From Amoebophrya sp. A120 (Eukaryota > Sar > Dinophyceae > Syndiniales > Amoebophryaceae): a stretch of DNA of 64,000 nucleotides. The DNA is taken from the NCBI GenBank assembly GCA_905178155.1, contig CAJINV010000001.1, positions 62,001-126,000 on the forward strand. Reading direction: 5' to 3'. Every line of letters begins with the position of its first letter. Within the stretch, counting starts at the first letter, position 1. The notes below the pieces were generated by a model, which was given only the letters and a program-made list of their open reading frames with translations, searched no databases and was not told the DNA's origin. Shown piece after piece: positions 36,501 to 48,500 of the stretch. A program made the translations under genes and the position numbers.

Positions 36501-39500
36501 CGCCTCAGTACCCGCGTGGTGAAAACATGTGGTGAGTAAGTATTCATCAGTGACATACATACGAGTATAATGGACAGCATCACAGCACGAGTTTCAGTTC
36601 GCATTTCTTCTTGAGCTCAAGTATTTTAACCTGTAGCATCCGGGGCATAAAGCACTCTGCTAACTTCAGTCACGGTGAGCAGGATCTGCCTAAAGGCGAA
36701 ACTCGGAGCCTTACTGCACTCATGCTGTTCTCTGGTTTTTTTGGTCTGGAGCGCGCACTTACTGCTAGCAGTGCACGTGATCCACTTCTACGTCTGTTTT
36801 TTCTCGCTTCATGAGGGATCGTTTTTCTTTCAAGAGCGCATTGGCTTTCCTTCTTGTTTTTTTTTCATCTCTTCTCAAAACTTTGCAACAAGAGCGAATT
36901 AGAACTTCAGGAGAGCATCAGCTTGTTTTTTGCTTCAGCACTGACAGACTTTCTTACATTTCGGCTTCCAACGTGCGCGAATTTGTATTCGCGAAGCGTT
37001 CGCTTAGCTTTCCGTAAGACGAGTTTCTCAGCCCAAATCAGCAGCGCTTTCAGTTTCGGCTCTCAATAACTCCAGCTCTATATCCAATCGCAGAAAATTT
37101 TTTGTGCACAACGCACTGGGCATCAATACGACATTTCGACTCTCGCACTCTCGGTGAGTTTCACCTAAAGCATTCAAGATGGTCGACCTCATTTGTAAAG
37201 TGTGCGACGCGAACATCACCGCAGAGGCGAATGTGAAATTCAAGTGCAAGAACTGCCCGCCAACGGCCGCGTGCAAGGCCATCATCTGCAAATCCTGCTT
37301 CGACACCCACGGCGTGTTAGCGTCGAGAGCCTTCGCGGTGTTCAACGTCAACGACGAATCGAAGAACCTGTGCAACACGTGCGAGCTGCAGGTGCACTCG
37401 GGTCGCATCAAGAAGGTGGAAACGATGCTCAAAGAATCGGGCGCCGATTCCTCGTTAGCCACGGCGATCCTCACGCATGAAAGTTGGTTCAGCGACTTCA
37501 CCAACCTCACGGACAACGAGAAGGCCGAAGGGCTCAAAAACTACAAACGCCGTATTTGTTTCTCAGGATGTTGCTGCAAAATCATGCAGGTTAATAGTTA
37601 ACTTGGCTGCAGTCCGTTTCGCATCTTTCTCAAATCATAAAATCAGCGGCGTTTCGCGAGATCGAGGCTTCCAAGCTGGACACGTCCCAGCTTCTGATCG
37701 CGCATCAGCAGCAGCAGAGCTCCACCACCGGCGGGGCGGCTAATCCGACCCAGTCTGACAAATTGTTTTCCGAAATCAAACGCTCCAAGTACGATCATTA
37801 TCGGCTGAAAGATTTACTTCTGCCGCCCAATGGCAGTCTCATCAAGGCGGTCCGCTACAACGACAAAGTCGTCGTCTTGTTCGACGGCGAACCGGTGGCG
37901 ATCCTAGCTAAGCATCACAACTCTTTCCTCACGTACCTCTTGGATCAGCACGTCAACAACTCATCCAAGAAACAGGTGCACTCGGACCCGCCGATCAACA
38001 TCCAGTACGCGGCCTACTACACCCTCAAGGGCGTGCGTCGGGAAATCAAGCTGAAGACCCGACTGGCAGCTACACGGCAGGCCTTGTTCACGGCTTACTG
38101 GCTGCCACGCTTCACCTACGCTGCGTGCACGAACCTCAGCAGCTCCAGCGTGCTGGCCGCCATGCTGAACCATCAGGCGACCAGCGCCTTCAACTTCAAC
38201 AACAACGCCTTGCCAGCTCAGTTCCCGCAGCCGTCCAACAAGGGATACGGCAAGTACGGTACGCCGTCCCCGGCCAAGGGCCCGGCCGCGTTACCGGTCA
38301 GCAATCAGCCGACAGCCCCGAGCACCCCGGCTCCGAAGTGGCAGCGCAACGGGGGATCAGCGTCCGCGGGCAAGCCGGCGGCGACCCCGTCGTACCCGAC
38401 AACCCCGGGTGGGTCGGCCGCCATCCAGGACAAGCAGCAGGCCTGGAACGAGATCCACCGCGTCCTGTCCTCCGCGAATCAGGACCGGGCTTCCGCCGCA
38501 GCCGCCTGGTCGAGTGCCAAGGCCTGCAACCCGGGGGTCGCCCACGAGTACTTCTCCAAGGGGGAGGGTTGCCGCAACTGCTATTTAATTGGGCGCGGTA
38601 CTCACATCATTTAGTTTCATTTTCCGAAAATTCAAAACAAGAGCGAGTCGACGTTTGCTTGCACTTGTTTTCGATATTCAGTTAGGTTTTACTAATCGGC
38701 TTGGTTCCGTCTCGGCCGTTCACGGGCCAAAACTTCACTTTTGCCTTTGCATCGGGACTCATTTTTACTCTTTCACATTAGTTTTTGCGGCTTCGGGCAC
38801 TCAAATATACGATCTCTGCAATGGATTCAGCTCGTAAACGGTTGCAATCTTTTATCATTCGTTCTCATTTTCTCTTTCAAGGTCTGGCCCGGTTGCACGA
38901 TGGGGGCTTCGACAAGTGCCAAGAAGTCAACCCCAACGACTGCGCGGTGCCCTGCACGTGGTGCGGTCAAGGGAGTCACTGGTTGCCCAAGTGCCCCGCG
39001 AAGTCGTCGGGCAAACCGTCGATCCGGCGGGCAGGAAAGTAGTCGGGTAACGTCAGGCGTCAGCGGGTCATTCACACATTTGCAGCAAGCAGTCGCTCGC
39101 TTGACTTTCTAGCAGAAATCATTCTGGCAATCTCATTCGCAAGTGGTGTGATAATTATTTTGTTTGATTTTTCTCTTTTTTCAGTATGATTGGTAGTTCC
39201 AGTGCGGATTGTTATCAAACTCATTTTCGTGACTTCATAATTTCACATCACTTCATTTGAGTAGTATAGGTTCAGATATGATTGGTACTCAGTTAAATTT
39301 GCATGAGCAATTAGAGTGGTCATCCATCAAAGTAGAAGTATGTTTCAGAGTTGTTTGCGGTACAGCGTCACAATTTCGACTCGTTGCCGGTCATCGGGCA
39401 AAAAAGCACTCATAGTCGTCCGGTTGGTATACGAAAAGTTTCTTGATACTCATCTCAAAATTTTAATGTGCATTACAATCATCAAGCATCATAGTAGATA

Positions 39501-42500
39501 GACGCACCTGAGTAGTATTAGCACTCATATTCAAAAATCAAAAATCAGGAAATTATTTCATCTTCCGTTCTTCATAGAGGTTAGCTCCATGTTTAAGCCC
39601 TCACCTGTAAACTGAGGCACTTGCACCGGGATTCGCACACTTGTCATACTCACATTGTAAATTCGTTTTCTCGCTCTTATCCAAAGTGCCTCAAGCTGGT
39701 GTTACACGCAGCACATCTAGAGTTCTCATCACGAAGCCTCGGTAGGATCTCGTGGTAGTTAGTCGCTCGAGCAGTTTTCACCATCTTCGGTCTTTTTTCT
39801 CCTGGACGCAAGGTGGACCTCGTGTCGTGGTGGACCTTCTCGTGACAGGGATTCGTAACTCAGCTTCATAAGGGTTTTTTCTTTTTTTTTAGGGGGTTTG
39901 TCCTTCGACAAGACGGGGAGTTTCTTCCTCAGCGATTCTCTCTTCTCTTCGCAGCTCGTTTCTCGCCTTTGGGACGTCCACACTCGAGTGGCGTCAGTAG
40001 CATACAGTTCTTCTCAACACCAAACTCAGGCTTTTCAGCTTCAGTTCAGATCGAATTTTGTTTGTGTCGGCAGTATCTTATATTCATAACTCGCCCTTCC
40101 CTTTGCTCAGAAGGTAGTAGTTCACGCAAAACCCGATCAAGATGAGCACCCAATTCACTCTCCAGCGCGTCTTTCGGGAAGCGCTTGGAGACGAGATGGC
40201 GTCAGCGAGGGGCGTAGTAAAACGGGAAAAGTCTGAAGACACTGCCAAGTACAACGCCAAAAGAGCTTTCCAGGGGCTGGGGCCGAGCGGGTCAGCCAGG
40301 GAACAGGACGAGCTCTTCGAAATTTTCGACGCAATTAATCTCGACCCACATCAGAACTCGCACGAAGAAGAAAAAGCTGCGGAAGTCAGAAGAGCAGCCG
40401 CCAGGGAGCGTGATAGAAGAGCGCAACTGGCGGCCTCCTCTTCAAGCTCGACGGGCGCCGCGTCTTCTTCAGCTTCAGCTTGGCAAGGAGCCACTAGCTC
40501 GGCCGTCCAGCCGGCCACTGCCGCTCAGCTCGGCCCCGGACAGCAGCTATTAGCAGGCGGCAGCTCCTCCTCATCTTCGACCGCTCCAAAGTCATCAGTT
40601 GGAGCTACGATGAAGAAAGCCAAGCCCTACACCTCTCCGTCCCAGCTGGACTTCACCATCTTTCCAGAGCGCATCAACATCTTCGAGTCTTTTCCACTCG
40701 AGGCCAACGTGCGGCGCCTGCTAGTGACGAGTGTGAACAAGTACGCCAAGGCTAGCGTCAAAGTGAAAACAATCAGCGACTACGAGAACTTGCTGAAGAA
40801 CATCGTGCCGAAGGTGTGCGCGGTGGTCAAGTTTCAGTGCTGGCCGATCGACGACTCTGAAGTAGCGGAAATCTTCTTTCGCACTTTCTCGGAGGTCGCG
40901 TCAGTGCATCAGGGCTGGACAGAGCCAGTATCTGGGAAAATTAGATGGGCGGCTTTCGGCAGAATCTCCGCTGCCATCTCCGCTTTCAACAGCTGCAGAC
41001 CGGAAATCGAGTTTTCCATGCAGGACAAGTCTTGTCGCTTCCAGAGAGCATGGGAGGGATTCAAGCGGTCGTCCTTTCACCCGAACACCGAGAATTCCAA
41101 GTATTCGCCGACAGAGCTGCAGGCACAGCAGCTGGCGGAAACATCACTGGCGAAATTCAGAGCCAACTGCTTACCAGCGGGGAGGCTTAGGGCGGACACG
41201 ATCTGGCCCGCGGAGCTTTTCACCGACAAAGCGAAGCTTTCCTTCGCCATCGAGTTTCAGGCAGTTGTCAGCATCAACGTCGGTTTTTACTGCGTCCGAA
41301 GGTTTCAGGAACTCATTGAACTCAACACCTCGTGCGTCTCCATGCACACCATCTCCAAGGAGCTTTCGGTCGAACAATTCAAGTACATGCGGGTGGACAT
41401 CCTGAAAGCAAAAAACGATGTGCTGGAGAAGGGCGACTTCTGCATCCTTCCGCCGCGGATTGCGGACCTGCTCACTCTATGGATGCAGTACGCCAACCGG
41501 TTCCTGTGGCATCATTTCCGACGAAACTACGCCAGGGGCCTCAGTTCCCTCTTCTTCACCATCGGCACTAACAACATCAGATCGCGCGGCTTGCCGCTCA
41601 GCAAAGACAACATGAGAAAACAAATTCGGTCGGCCTTCCAAATCCACTTCAGTGTTGACAAACCGATCTCACTCCGCCGAGCCGGGGCGCGGTATTTTGC
41701 GAGTGTGGACCGGCACACGGCGTGGGCTCAGGGGGGTTGGCGCAACATGAGGATGCTGGATTCCATCTACGCTCCCAAGCAGCAGGAGCAGTTAGCCCTC
41801 GAGGTCCACAACTACTCGAGAGACTCCGCGTTTGAGAAACGCGAGCGCGAAGCCGTGCGGAAGATGGAAAAGGGCTTTACTGGTCCCAACTGGAATAGTT
41901 TCGATTGGGACAGAGGCTATGCGGATTTCGATTCTCGTTACATTTCCACAAGGCAATTCAGATTCGAAGCGCCGAAGTTGTCAGACGCAATTCTTTTGAA
42001 GAACTTCAACAGATTTCCGAAAAATGAATATGCAAAAGTGTACAAATTCTTCTTCCCGACCATGGAGGGTCTCAACATCTAATCAGTCTCGACATCGATT
42101 GTACATTCTCGCGTGTTTTTGTATCAAGTGTTGGGCTTGAGCTCAGAGCTAAAAAAATCAGAAGGGACCAGCAAGCTTGGTGCCGCTGGCCGTCGAGAGA
42201 CATCTTCGTAGCCTCTTGGTTGTTTGTTCTTAGATTCCGACGTCATCGTACTGACGAGTTCGTTTCCTTTTTTCTAGCTTTGCTCCGTGGTATCGTCCAC
42301 GTATGCTTCGCGACAGGATTGATTCTTGTAGAGCAGCTTCTTTTGCAAGCATCAGTAGCAGGTTTTTTTCGGCGTCCGAAAGTCATGGCTCGCGCCGCAG
42401 TTCCTTCTTCAGTCGTAGTATTTTTTGCCTTTCAGCAATCGTTCAGGAGGTTTTTTATGGCATGGGCCAGCGGTCGTCTCGTTTTCATAGCACTAGAAAT

Positions 42501-45500
42501 CATCTGTCGTGATTGCCAAGGTTTCTAGTGGGCTCGAAGTAAGTCGTCTCTCGCTCGCTACGACTACAAATGACATCAGATGAGGATCGCTTTTCAGTTT
42601 TTGTTTTTGCCAAGGGGCGGCTACAGGGGTAGTTAAGCTCTCAACTCTTTGGTGACTAAAGATTTCAGAGGCAGTGTAGGTTCCAAAGCGCTTCTGCTGC
42701 AGCATCACTCATCTCACATGCCGGTTGTATCGCCAGTCCTTCTCTCGGAGCGAACCGAGGAAGAGGAACGGCTCGGCCTCCAGCCTACAGCTGCGCTGTC
42801 AATCCAAGAGTACTTGGACCTCGGATTGCCCATCGACGACAGCTCCGCTGCTGAGTTTTTGAGGAATCAGGATGGGCCTCAGGACAGTTGGCGGCACGAC
42901 GAGGATTCCCTCGCGATTGCAGGCAACTCCCTTTCCGCACGCCAGTGCGTCCGCTACGGGATCAAGCCGCAGTTTTTCAGGCAGTTTTTTGGGGGGCTTC
43001 GTTTCAACATCGTCAGCGAGCAGTTTACTCCCTCCCGCAACGACAACTACCCCGGAGCATCCGTCTTCGAGGAGGCGTTCACGCAGGAGGTGTGCAGATT
43101 CGTGAAGAATAAAAAAGTCTTGCTTTACGACAACAAGGGGCCCGCTGACCTAACGATAGCGCCGGGCACCATCATCGAACAGCGGGGCAAAATGCGCCTC
43201 ATCACTAACTGGAGCGCGGAAGAGGTGAAAGTCAACCAATCAATCTACGCGACGGCGGTCAACTACTCGAATTGGTGGCAGTTGTTCGAAAGAATCGAGC
43301 CGGGCGCGTACGTCTTCGGCCTCGATCTTCAGGATTGTTATCCCCACTGGTTGATCCATCCTTCGTGTCGCCGGTTCTTGGGCCTTTCAATTCCCCAAAC
43401 CGACCGGGTCGCAGTGCACTGCTTCTTGCCTTTCGGGCTCAATTGTGCACCCGGCGACAATGATGCAGCGGTGAAGGAACTCATCCGCATGGTCCACAGT
43501 GCCGGCGTGGAAGCCGACATTTTGGACTATGTGGACGATCTTAGGGGAATCCTCCAGGCCCCCCATCGGTGCAACTTCGCCAAGGCCAACGAAGAATTCA
43601 ACAAGGTGTTCTTCGGCTTGGCAACTCTCGGCTGCCGTTTGCACACAAAGCCGGGGAAACTGGTGCCGCCGGCCCAGGTTTTTCCCTGGCTCGGTTTTCA
43701 GTGCGACACCGTCCGCATGACGGTGGGCATCGAGTCGGAGCGGCTCCACGAGTACTCGTCTGCGGTTCTGGATTTCATCTCTGAAGTTCTTGAGCATCCT
43801 GAGCACGCTTCAACAGCTCGCAAAACCGCGAAAATCGTTGGGAAGTTGAACTCCGTGCGGTTTGTCATTGACGGACCGCTTCGGAATCTACAAAACAGGC
43901 TGAACGAGTCGGGCTGTTATCTCCTTTGGAGATCGTCGGCTGCACACAACCCGCGGGTCGACATCTGCGACCAAAGCCTCGAAGACCTCCACTGGTGGTA
44001 CTTCGAGCTTCTGAAGGACCCCAAGGCCAAGCTGCATCACAATGGGTCGCGCTCCTTCCTGTGGAGGGAAGAAGTGCTCAGCTACGGCGCGAACTTCTTC
44101 AGGACTTTAGGGCCTGAGATGTTCACGTCCATCAGCGGCGACGCCGCCACAACACGGGGCTGGGGAGGCGCATGCGGCGCCGTCAAGATGTTCTTCCCGT
44201 TCCCGGACTGGCTTGTGGGTAAAGGCTACGACATCAACGTACTGGAGTACGCCACCCCGCTGCTCATGCTCGAGTTCCTCGCGCGGGAGCACCCGCACCT
44301 CATCAGGAACAAAGTCATTTTGTACTACACCGACAACCCGTCGTGCAAGAAAGGAGTCAATCGGGGGGCGTACTTCTCCCCGGTTCACTGTGAGATCACC
44401 AGGCGGCTGAAGGCCTTACTGCTCGAGTTTAGGGCGGAGCTGATCGCAGCCAAGGTGTACGGCACCGAAAACATCGAGGCCGATGTTTTATCGCGCTTCG
44501 ACGATAACATTTTTTCAATGTACGACCACAATCCCGACCGGTTTTTGACGAATCGGGCTTGGCAGCACATCTGCAAAATGATCCCCGGCCTCGAGGTGGA
44601 GGCGTTTTCCGGTCTCAACGATTCCGACCAGGGCAGGAGGCTGCCCTTGTTCTACAACTCCGCGAACCCCCCGTTCTTCGACTTCGGGGCGATTTGCTCG
44701 AGGCGGAGCTGGTGGTTCCCGTCCGACGATGTTCTCTATCCCACCTTGCGCTTCCTGCACAAAGCGCTTCACGCTGTTCCGGCCGAGAGGCGTCCCCGCA
44801 TCGCTCTGTTCGTGCCGAAGATGAACATGAAGTTTGCAAGCCTGTTGTCAATCTTCGGGCGGGCTGTGATCAAGTTCAAAAAGGGCAAGGAGCTCTTTCA
44901 GTACCCCGGCGTTCCGGGGAGATTCAAAGCCAATGACGACTACTGGGTTCTTCTTTCCGTTCCCCTCGAAATGTGGCCCAAGCCGTGGGCCAACATCGCA
45001 GCGCCCACGGCGCATCTCGAGAAACTCATGGACAACGCGGTCTTCAGGAGGTCTGTGGGCGAGATCAGTCTGGTCAAGCCGACGCCCATCCAGGAGGCTG
45101 AAGCAGGCTGGATCCTTCACATTTGCTGCGTCGCAGCAGTGCAGCCCAAAGGGATCGCTAAAGACATCTTCGCGCGGTATCCCAGCGCGAACAGGTACAG
45201 CGAGCCGCCTTCCCGGAAGCCTTACGGGGCCTTCGAGGTCATCGGGAAGGTGGTCAACATCTACTGCATGCAGTTCCCCGGGCCAGTTTCGGCACAGTCC
45301 GATGCCGCAGGCGACTCATACGATGCCCGGTTGGGCCATTTTTCGGGCGCCCTGCGCCAGATCCCGGCGGCAGCGTCCGCCGCGGGCATCTCCTCCATTG
45401 CGGTCCCGTTGCGCATCGGGTGCGGGTACAACGGAGGAAAAGTGCAAGACTACGCCAAGGCCCTTGAGCCGTTCTTGGCCGAGTGCAAGTCTAGGGGCAT

Positions 45501-48500
45501 TCGGGTCGACTTGCACGATCCGCCCTTGAAGCGTTAATTTTGATTTTCTTCGGCAGCGTTTTTGCACCGCCGAACATCGCACACTCTTTGTTCTATCTCT
45601 CTGTATAATCTTTGGCTTCGTCACGCATTTTTGGACTCGGGCATACAGTATCTTTGGAGCCAATCTTCTCACATTCAGATGCAGTTTCCGACTTCATGTA
45701 CAAAGCTTGTCATACATTATTTTGCTATCATGCCTTTCCACATACTCAGCCTCATTTCTTGGGCTTACGTCTGTCTGTCCGCGCCCGCGCGCGCGACCCG
45801 ATGTTCGCTTTCACTCTCTGGCTGAGGCTCGTCCACACGGACACCGGGAGGGCCAGTGCAAAATATACCTTCGAGATTTCGCTAGTAATAATTGTTAGCT
45901 TCGGAGGATTTCGAAGGAATTCGGCAAGCTCAATTATGAGCTAGTGAGTAATCGAGTGGCAACAGGATCAAAGTCAGAAACTCAGTGGGGGGCTGCGCAT
46001 CCCACAACATTCACCTCAGCAACGCGGATCAAATTTTATTTCTATCAGTATATCGTTCTGCCGCCTCCCCGGGCGGGATAAAAATACGGCTTTTCTCATG
46101 ATCACGAGATCATTTCTGGTTTCTGTTCCAGATCAGCTTCAGATCAAAATCAGACATTTTTTTCGCAGACCCACCCACCACGCCCTCGATTACTCAGTTA
46201 GTTCATCATTTCCTTCGGTGTCCCAGTTGGACGGGCCTCGGCTGCCTTTCAGGTTCCACATACTCAGCCTCATTTCTTGGGCTTACGTCTGTCTGTCCGC
46301 GCCCGCGCGCGCGACCCGATGTTCGCTTTCACTCTCTGGCTGAGGCTCGTCCACACGGACACCGGGAGGGCCAGTGCAAAATATACCTTCGAGATTTCGC
46401 TAGTAATAATTACCTGTCATGCAAAAATGCAGTTTGCCATGCGGAATACGTAAGACATGGCAGCCAAAAAATTTGTCATGCATAGCTGCGTATTGCAGTG
46501 CGTCTAATATCATTCATTTCTAGCATTACAAGTTTCCAGACCCAGACATTTTTGCACTTGACACCAGCGTGCACTTTTTCGACAAAAACCTTACCGCCGA
46601 GCAGGAATTTTTCCGACTCGGGCTCAAGTTCGGGAGAAAATTGATTTACCACCCCGAGTGCATGGGTGAGTTTGACTCCAAAGACGCCCTCGAGTGCAGG
46701 TGTCCCTCGCTCTACGGTATAGATAAACATTGCATTTTTTGAGACTCGTCGTGGGGATTGATTTGGTCATCCCCTCGCTTATTCCCTCATTATTGCAGCA
46801 TCTACATCTACTTCTACTTCTTCATCCGCCGCCACCAGCGTAATTTATTAGTTTCCTATGCATGAAAATAAGCATTCTTCAATATTTGTTTTTGTTCAGG
46901 TAAGATCATTCTCCTGAAGCTGAAACTCCTGGGAATGTGGGACGAAGCCTACAAACTGTTTGGCGAACTAAAGAACTTCGAGTTTAACGGGAAATACAAG
47001 CAATTAAAGGCCGGCGAAGCCTTTCCGTGGAAGCACATCCAGCAGACACCACAAATGTTCATGCCAACCCTGGAAGCGATACCGGTATGATAGCAGATAT
47101 TTTTTTCATGCTCGTTCTGTATTACTTATGACGCGCGGCGAGTTTCAACAATTATACAGACTTTGACTTCACTCAGTAATTACGAAGTCGCCAGAACTCC
47201 AACTCTATGACCTCTTTCAGATCTGGCCCCGCGAGCGCATGGACGAGATTCCCATTTGGAAAGTGCTGGAGGATAATTTCGAGACGTTTCTGGAGGAGGC
47301 CGAGGCAGCCTACGAAAAAAGCAACGACAAGGAGCTGGTGACTGCCGCCTACCCGTTTCTGTTCCAGTATGAAAGCCTCAGAATGGAAATCCTCAAAGTG
47401 GAAATAATTTGTGATGCATGAAATGCAAGGCAAAAAAGACTGTATTGCAGAGGACACAATGGAGGCCGACTATTGTCCTGCTAAGGGTGAAGAATTGGGC
47501 TGCTGATTAGCACGACAGAAGGGCGCCCCTTTGCCTGACTAGCATGACAGACACGTTTTGAGTGCCCGGGAAATTTGTCATGCGCCGACTACAAATGGTG
47601 CTTCAACTGGAGTCGTTTTTTTTGCATTACAAATTATTTCCACTTTGAGGATTTCCAACCTGAGGCTTTCATATCCAGGGCGGCAACTGGGACCAGATCC
47701 TGCTCTTTCACGCCAGAAATTACACCGAAGCTTGTCAGAAGGTATAAATAAGAATATACAGAAGATGGAATAGCTGCGAAGCGTCGTACATCAGTTTTAC
47801 TACAAACACTTGCCGGCTTTTTGAGCTTCTTGGAGTTGTTATTGGATTGTTGTTTATGTGGCATGAACATAGTGCTAGTGCCTATGACTTACGGTATTAG
47901 TATTACTTAGAACGTCACTGACTCTCACACTCACTGTAGTCTACTAACTGCTTGTACATCAAGAACGAAACAACCGTCATGCTTTATCCACATTTCTTCG
48001 CTCCCCGATCTTTCTCAGGCCTTCCCGAAGAGCTGCGCAATCCTGAAGGAGCACTTGCCGAAGCGAGATCTGCACCACTATCCCTGGACCAGCAACCAGA
48101 ATGAACAGGTGCTCTTCCTCCGGCTGAAAGTGGGCACCGACGTGGAAACGCACTGCGGCCCGGCCAACAACATTTTGAACATCCACCTCGGGCTAAAGGG
48201 GACGGAGGACGCCACGCTCATCGTGGGCAACACCACCACGGGGTGGGAACGGGGCAAGGTGATCGCCTGGGACGGATCCTTCGACCACCGGGTGCACTGC
48301 CTCAACTGCAAGCAGGACCGGATCATCATGATGGTCCGCTACATGCACCCCGGGGTCACTCCGGACCACTACCGGGGCTTATGGATTGCAAAAGTGTCTG
48401 GGTCTGGAAGAATGCAGGAGTTTGTCATGCAGATTTTGCATGACCTATGAGGTCTGTGATGCATGCCCTAGCATCAGAGATTTTGCGAGGGCTTTCTGAT

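Larger units (their letters stand above)
34253..46411 (+). mobile_element. Complete DIRS/PAT/Ngaro-type tyrosine-recombinase retrotransposon (12,159 bp)
   Basis: The order is A1 (34253-34531), ORFs, B1 (45736-45893), A2 (45892-46170), B2 (46254-46411). A1 and A2 are both 279 bp, B1 and B2 both 158 bp, and by eye they are essentially identical. This is the split-direct-repeat layout of PAT- and Ngaro-like elements, not LTRs. Coding order is unknown ORFs, gag, tyrosine recombinase, RT-RNase H. No target duplication is seen, as expected for recombinase-mediated insertion. Near-identical repeats and open ORFs suggest a young insertion. Confidence 0.9.
34153..46563 (+). mobile_element. Family A introner interrupted by a YR retrotransposon
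   Basis: The left part 34153-34252 (TATCAAATATAAAAATGTCT then AGGTCTGGAAG) and the right part 46412-46563 (ending CAGACCCAGACATTTTTGCA then CTTGACA) are the two ends of one 252-bp family A introner. The duplication is CAAGC/CCAGC, one mismatch. The introner interior AATCTGTGTTGCATAGTCAC matches the copy at 52521-52785. Excision joins GAC ACA AGC to GTG CAC TTT in frame. The retrotransposon lies between the two parts. Confidence 0.85.

Noticed and set aside
38125-38685. 186-codon ORF overlapping gag
   Set aside because: It is a shifted frame of the gag exon; the gag frame has the splice-supported zinc knuckle.
34253-46411. LTR retrotransposon
   Set aside because: The terminal repeats are split (A1 ... 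B1-A2-B2) rather than a pair of LTRs, and a tyrosine recombinase is present instead of a DDE integrase.
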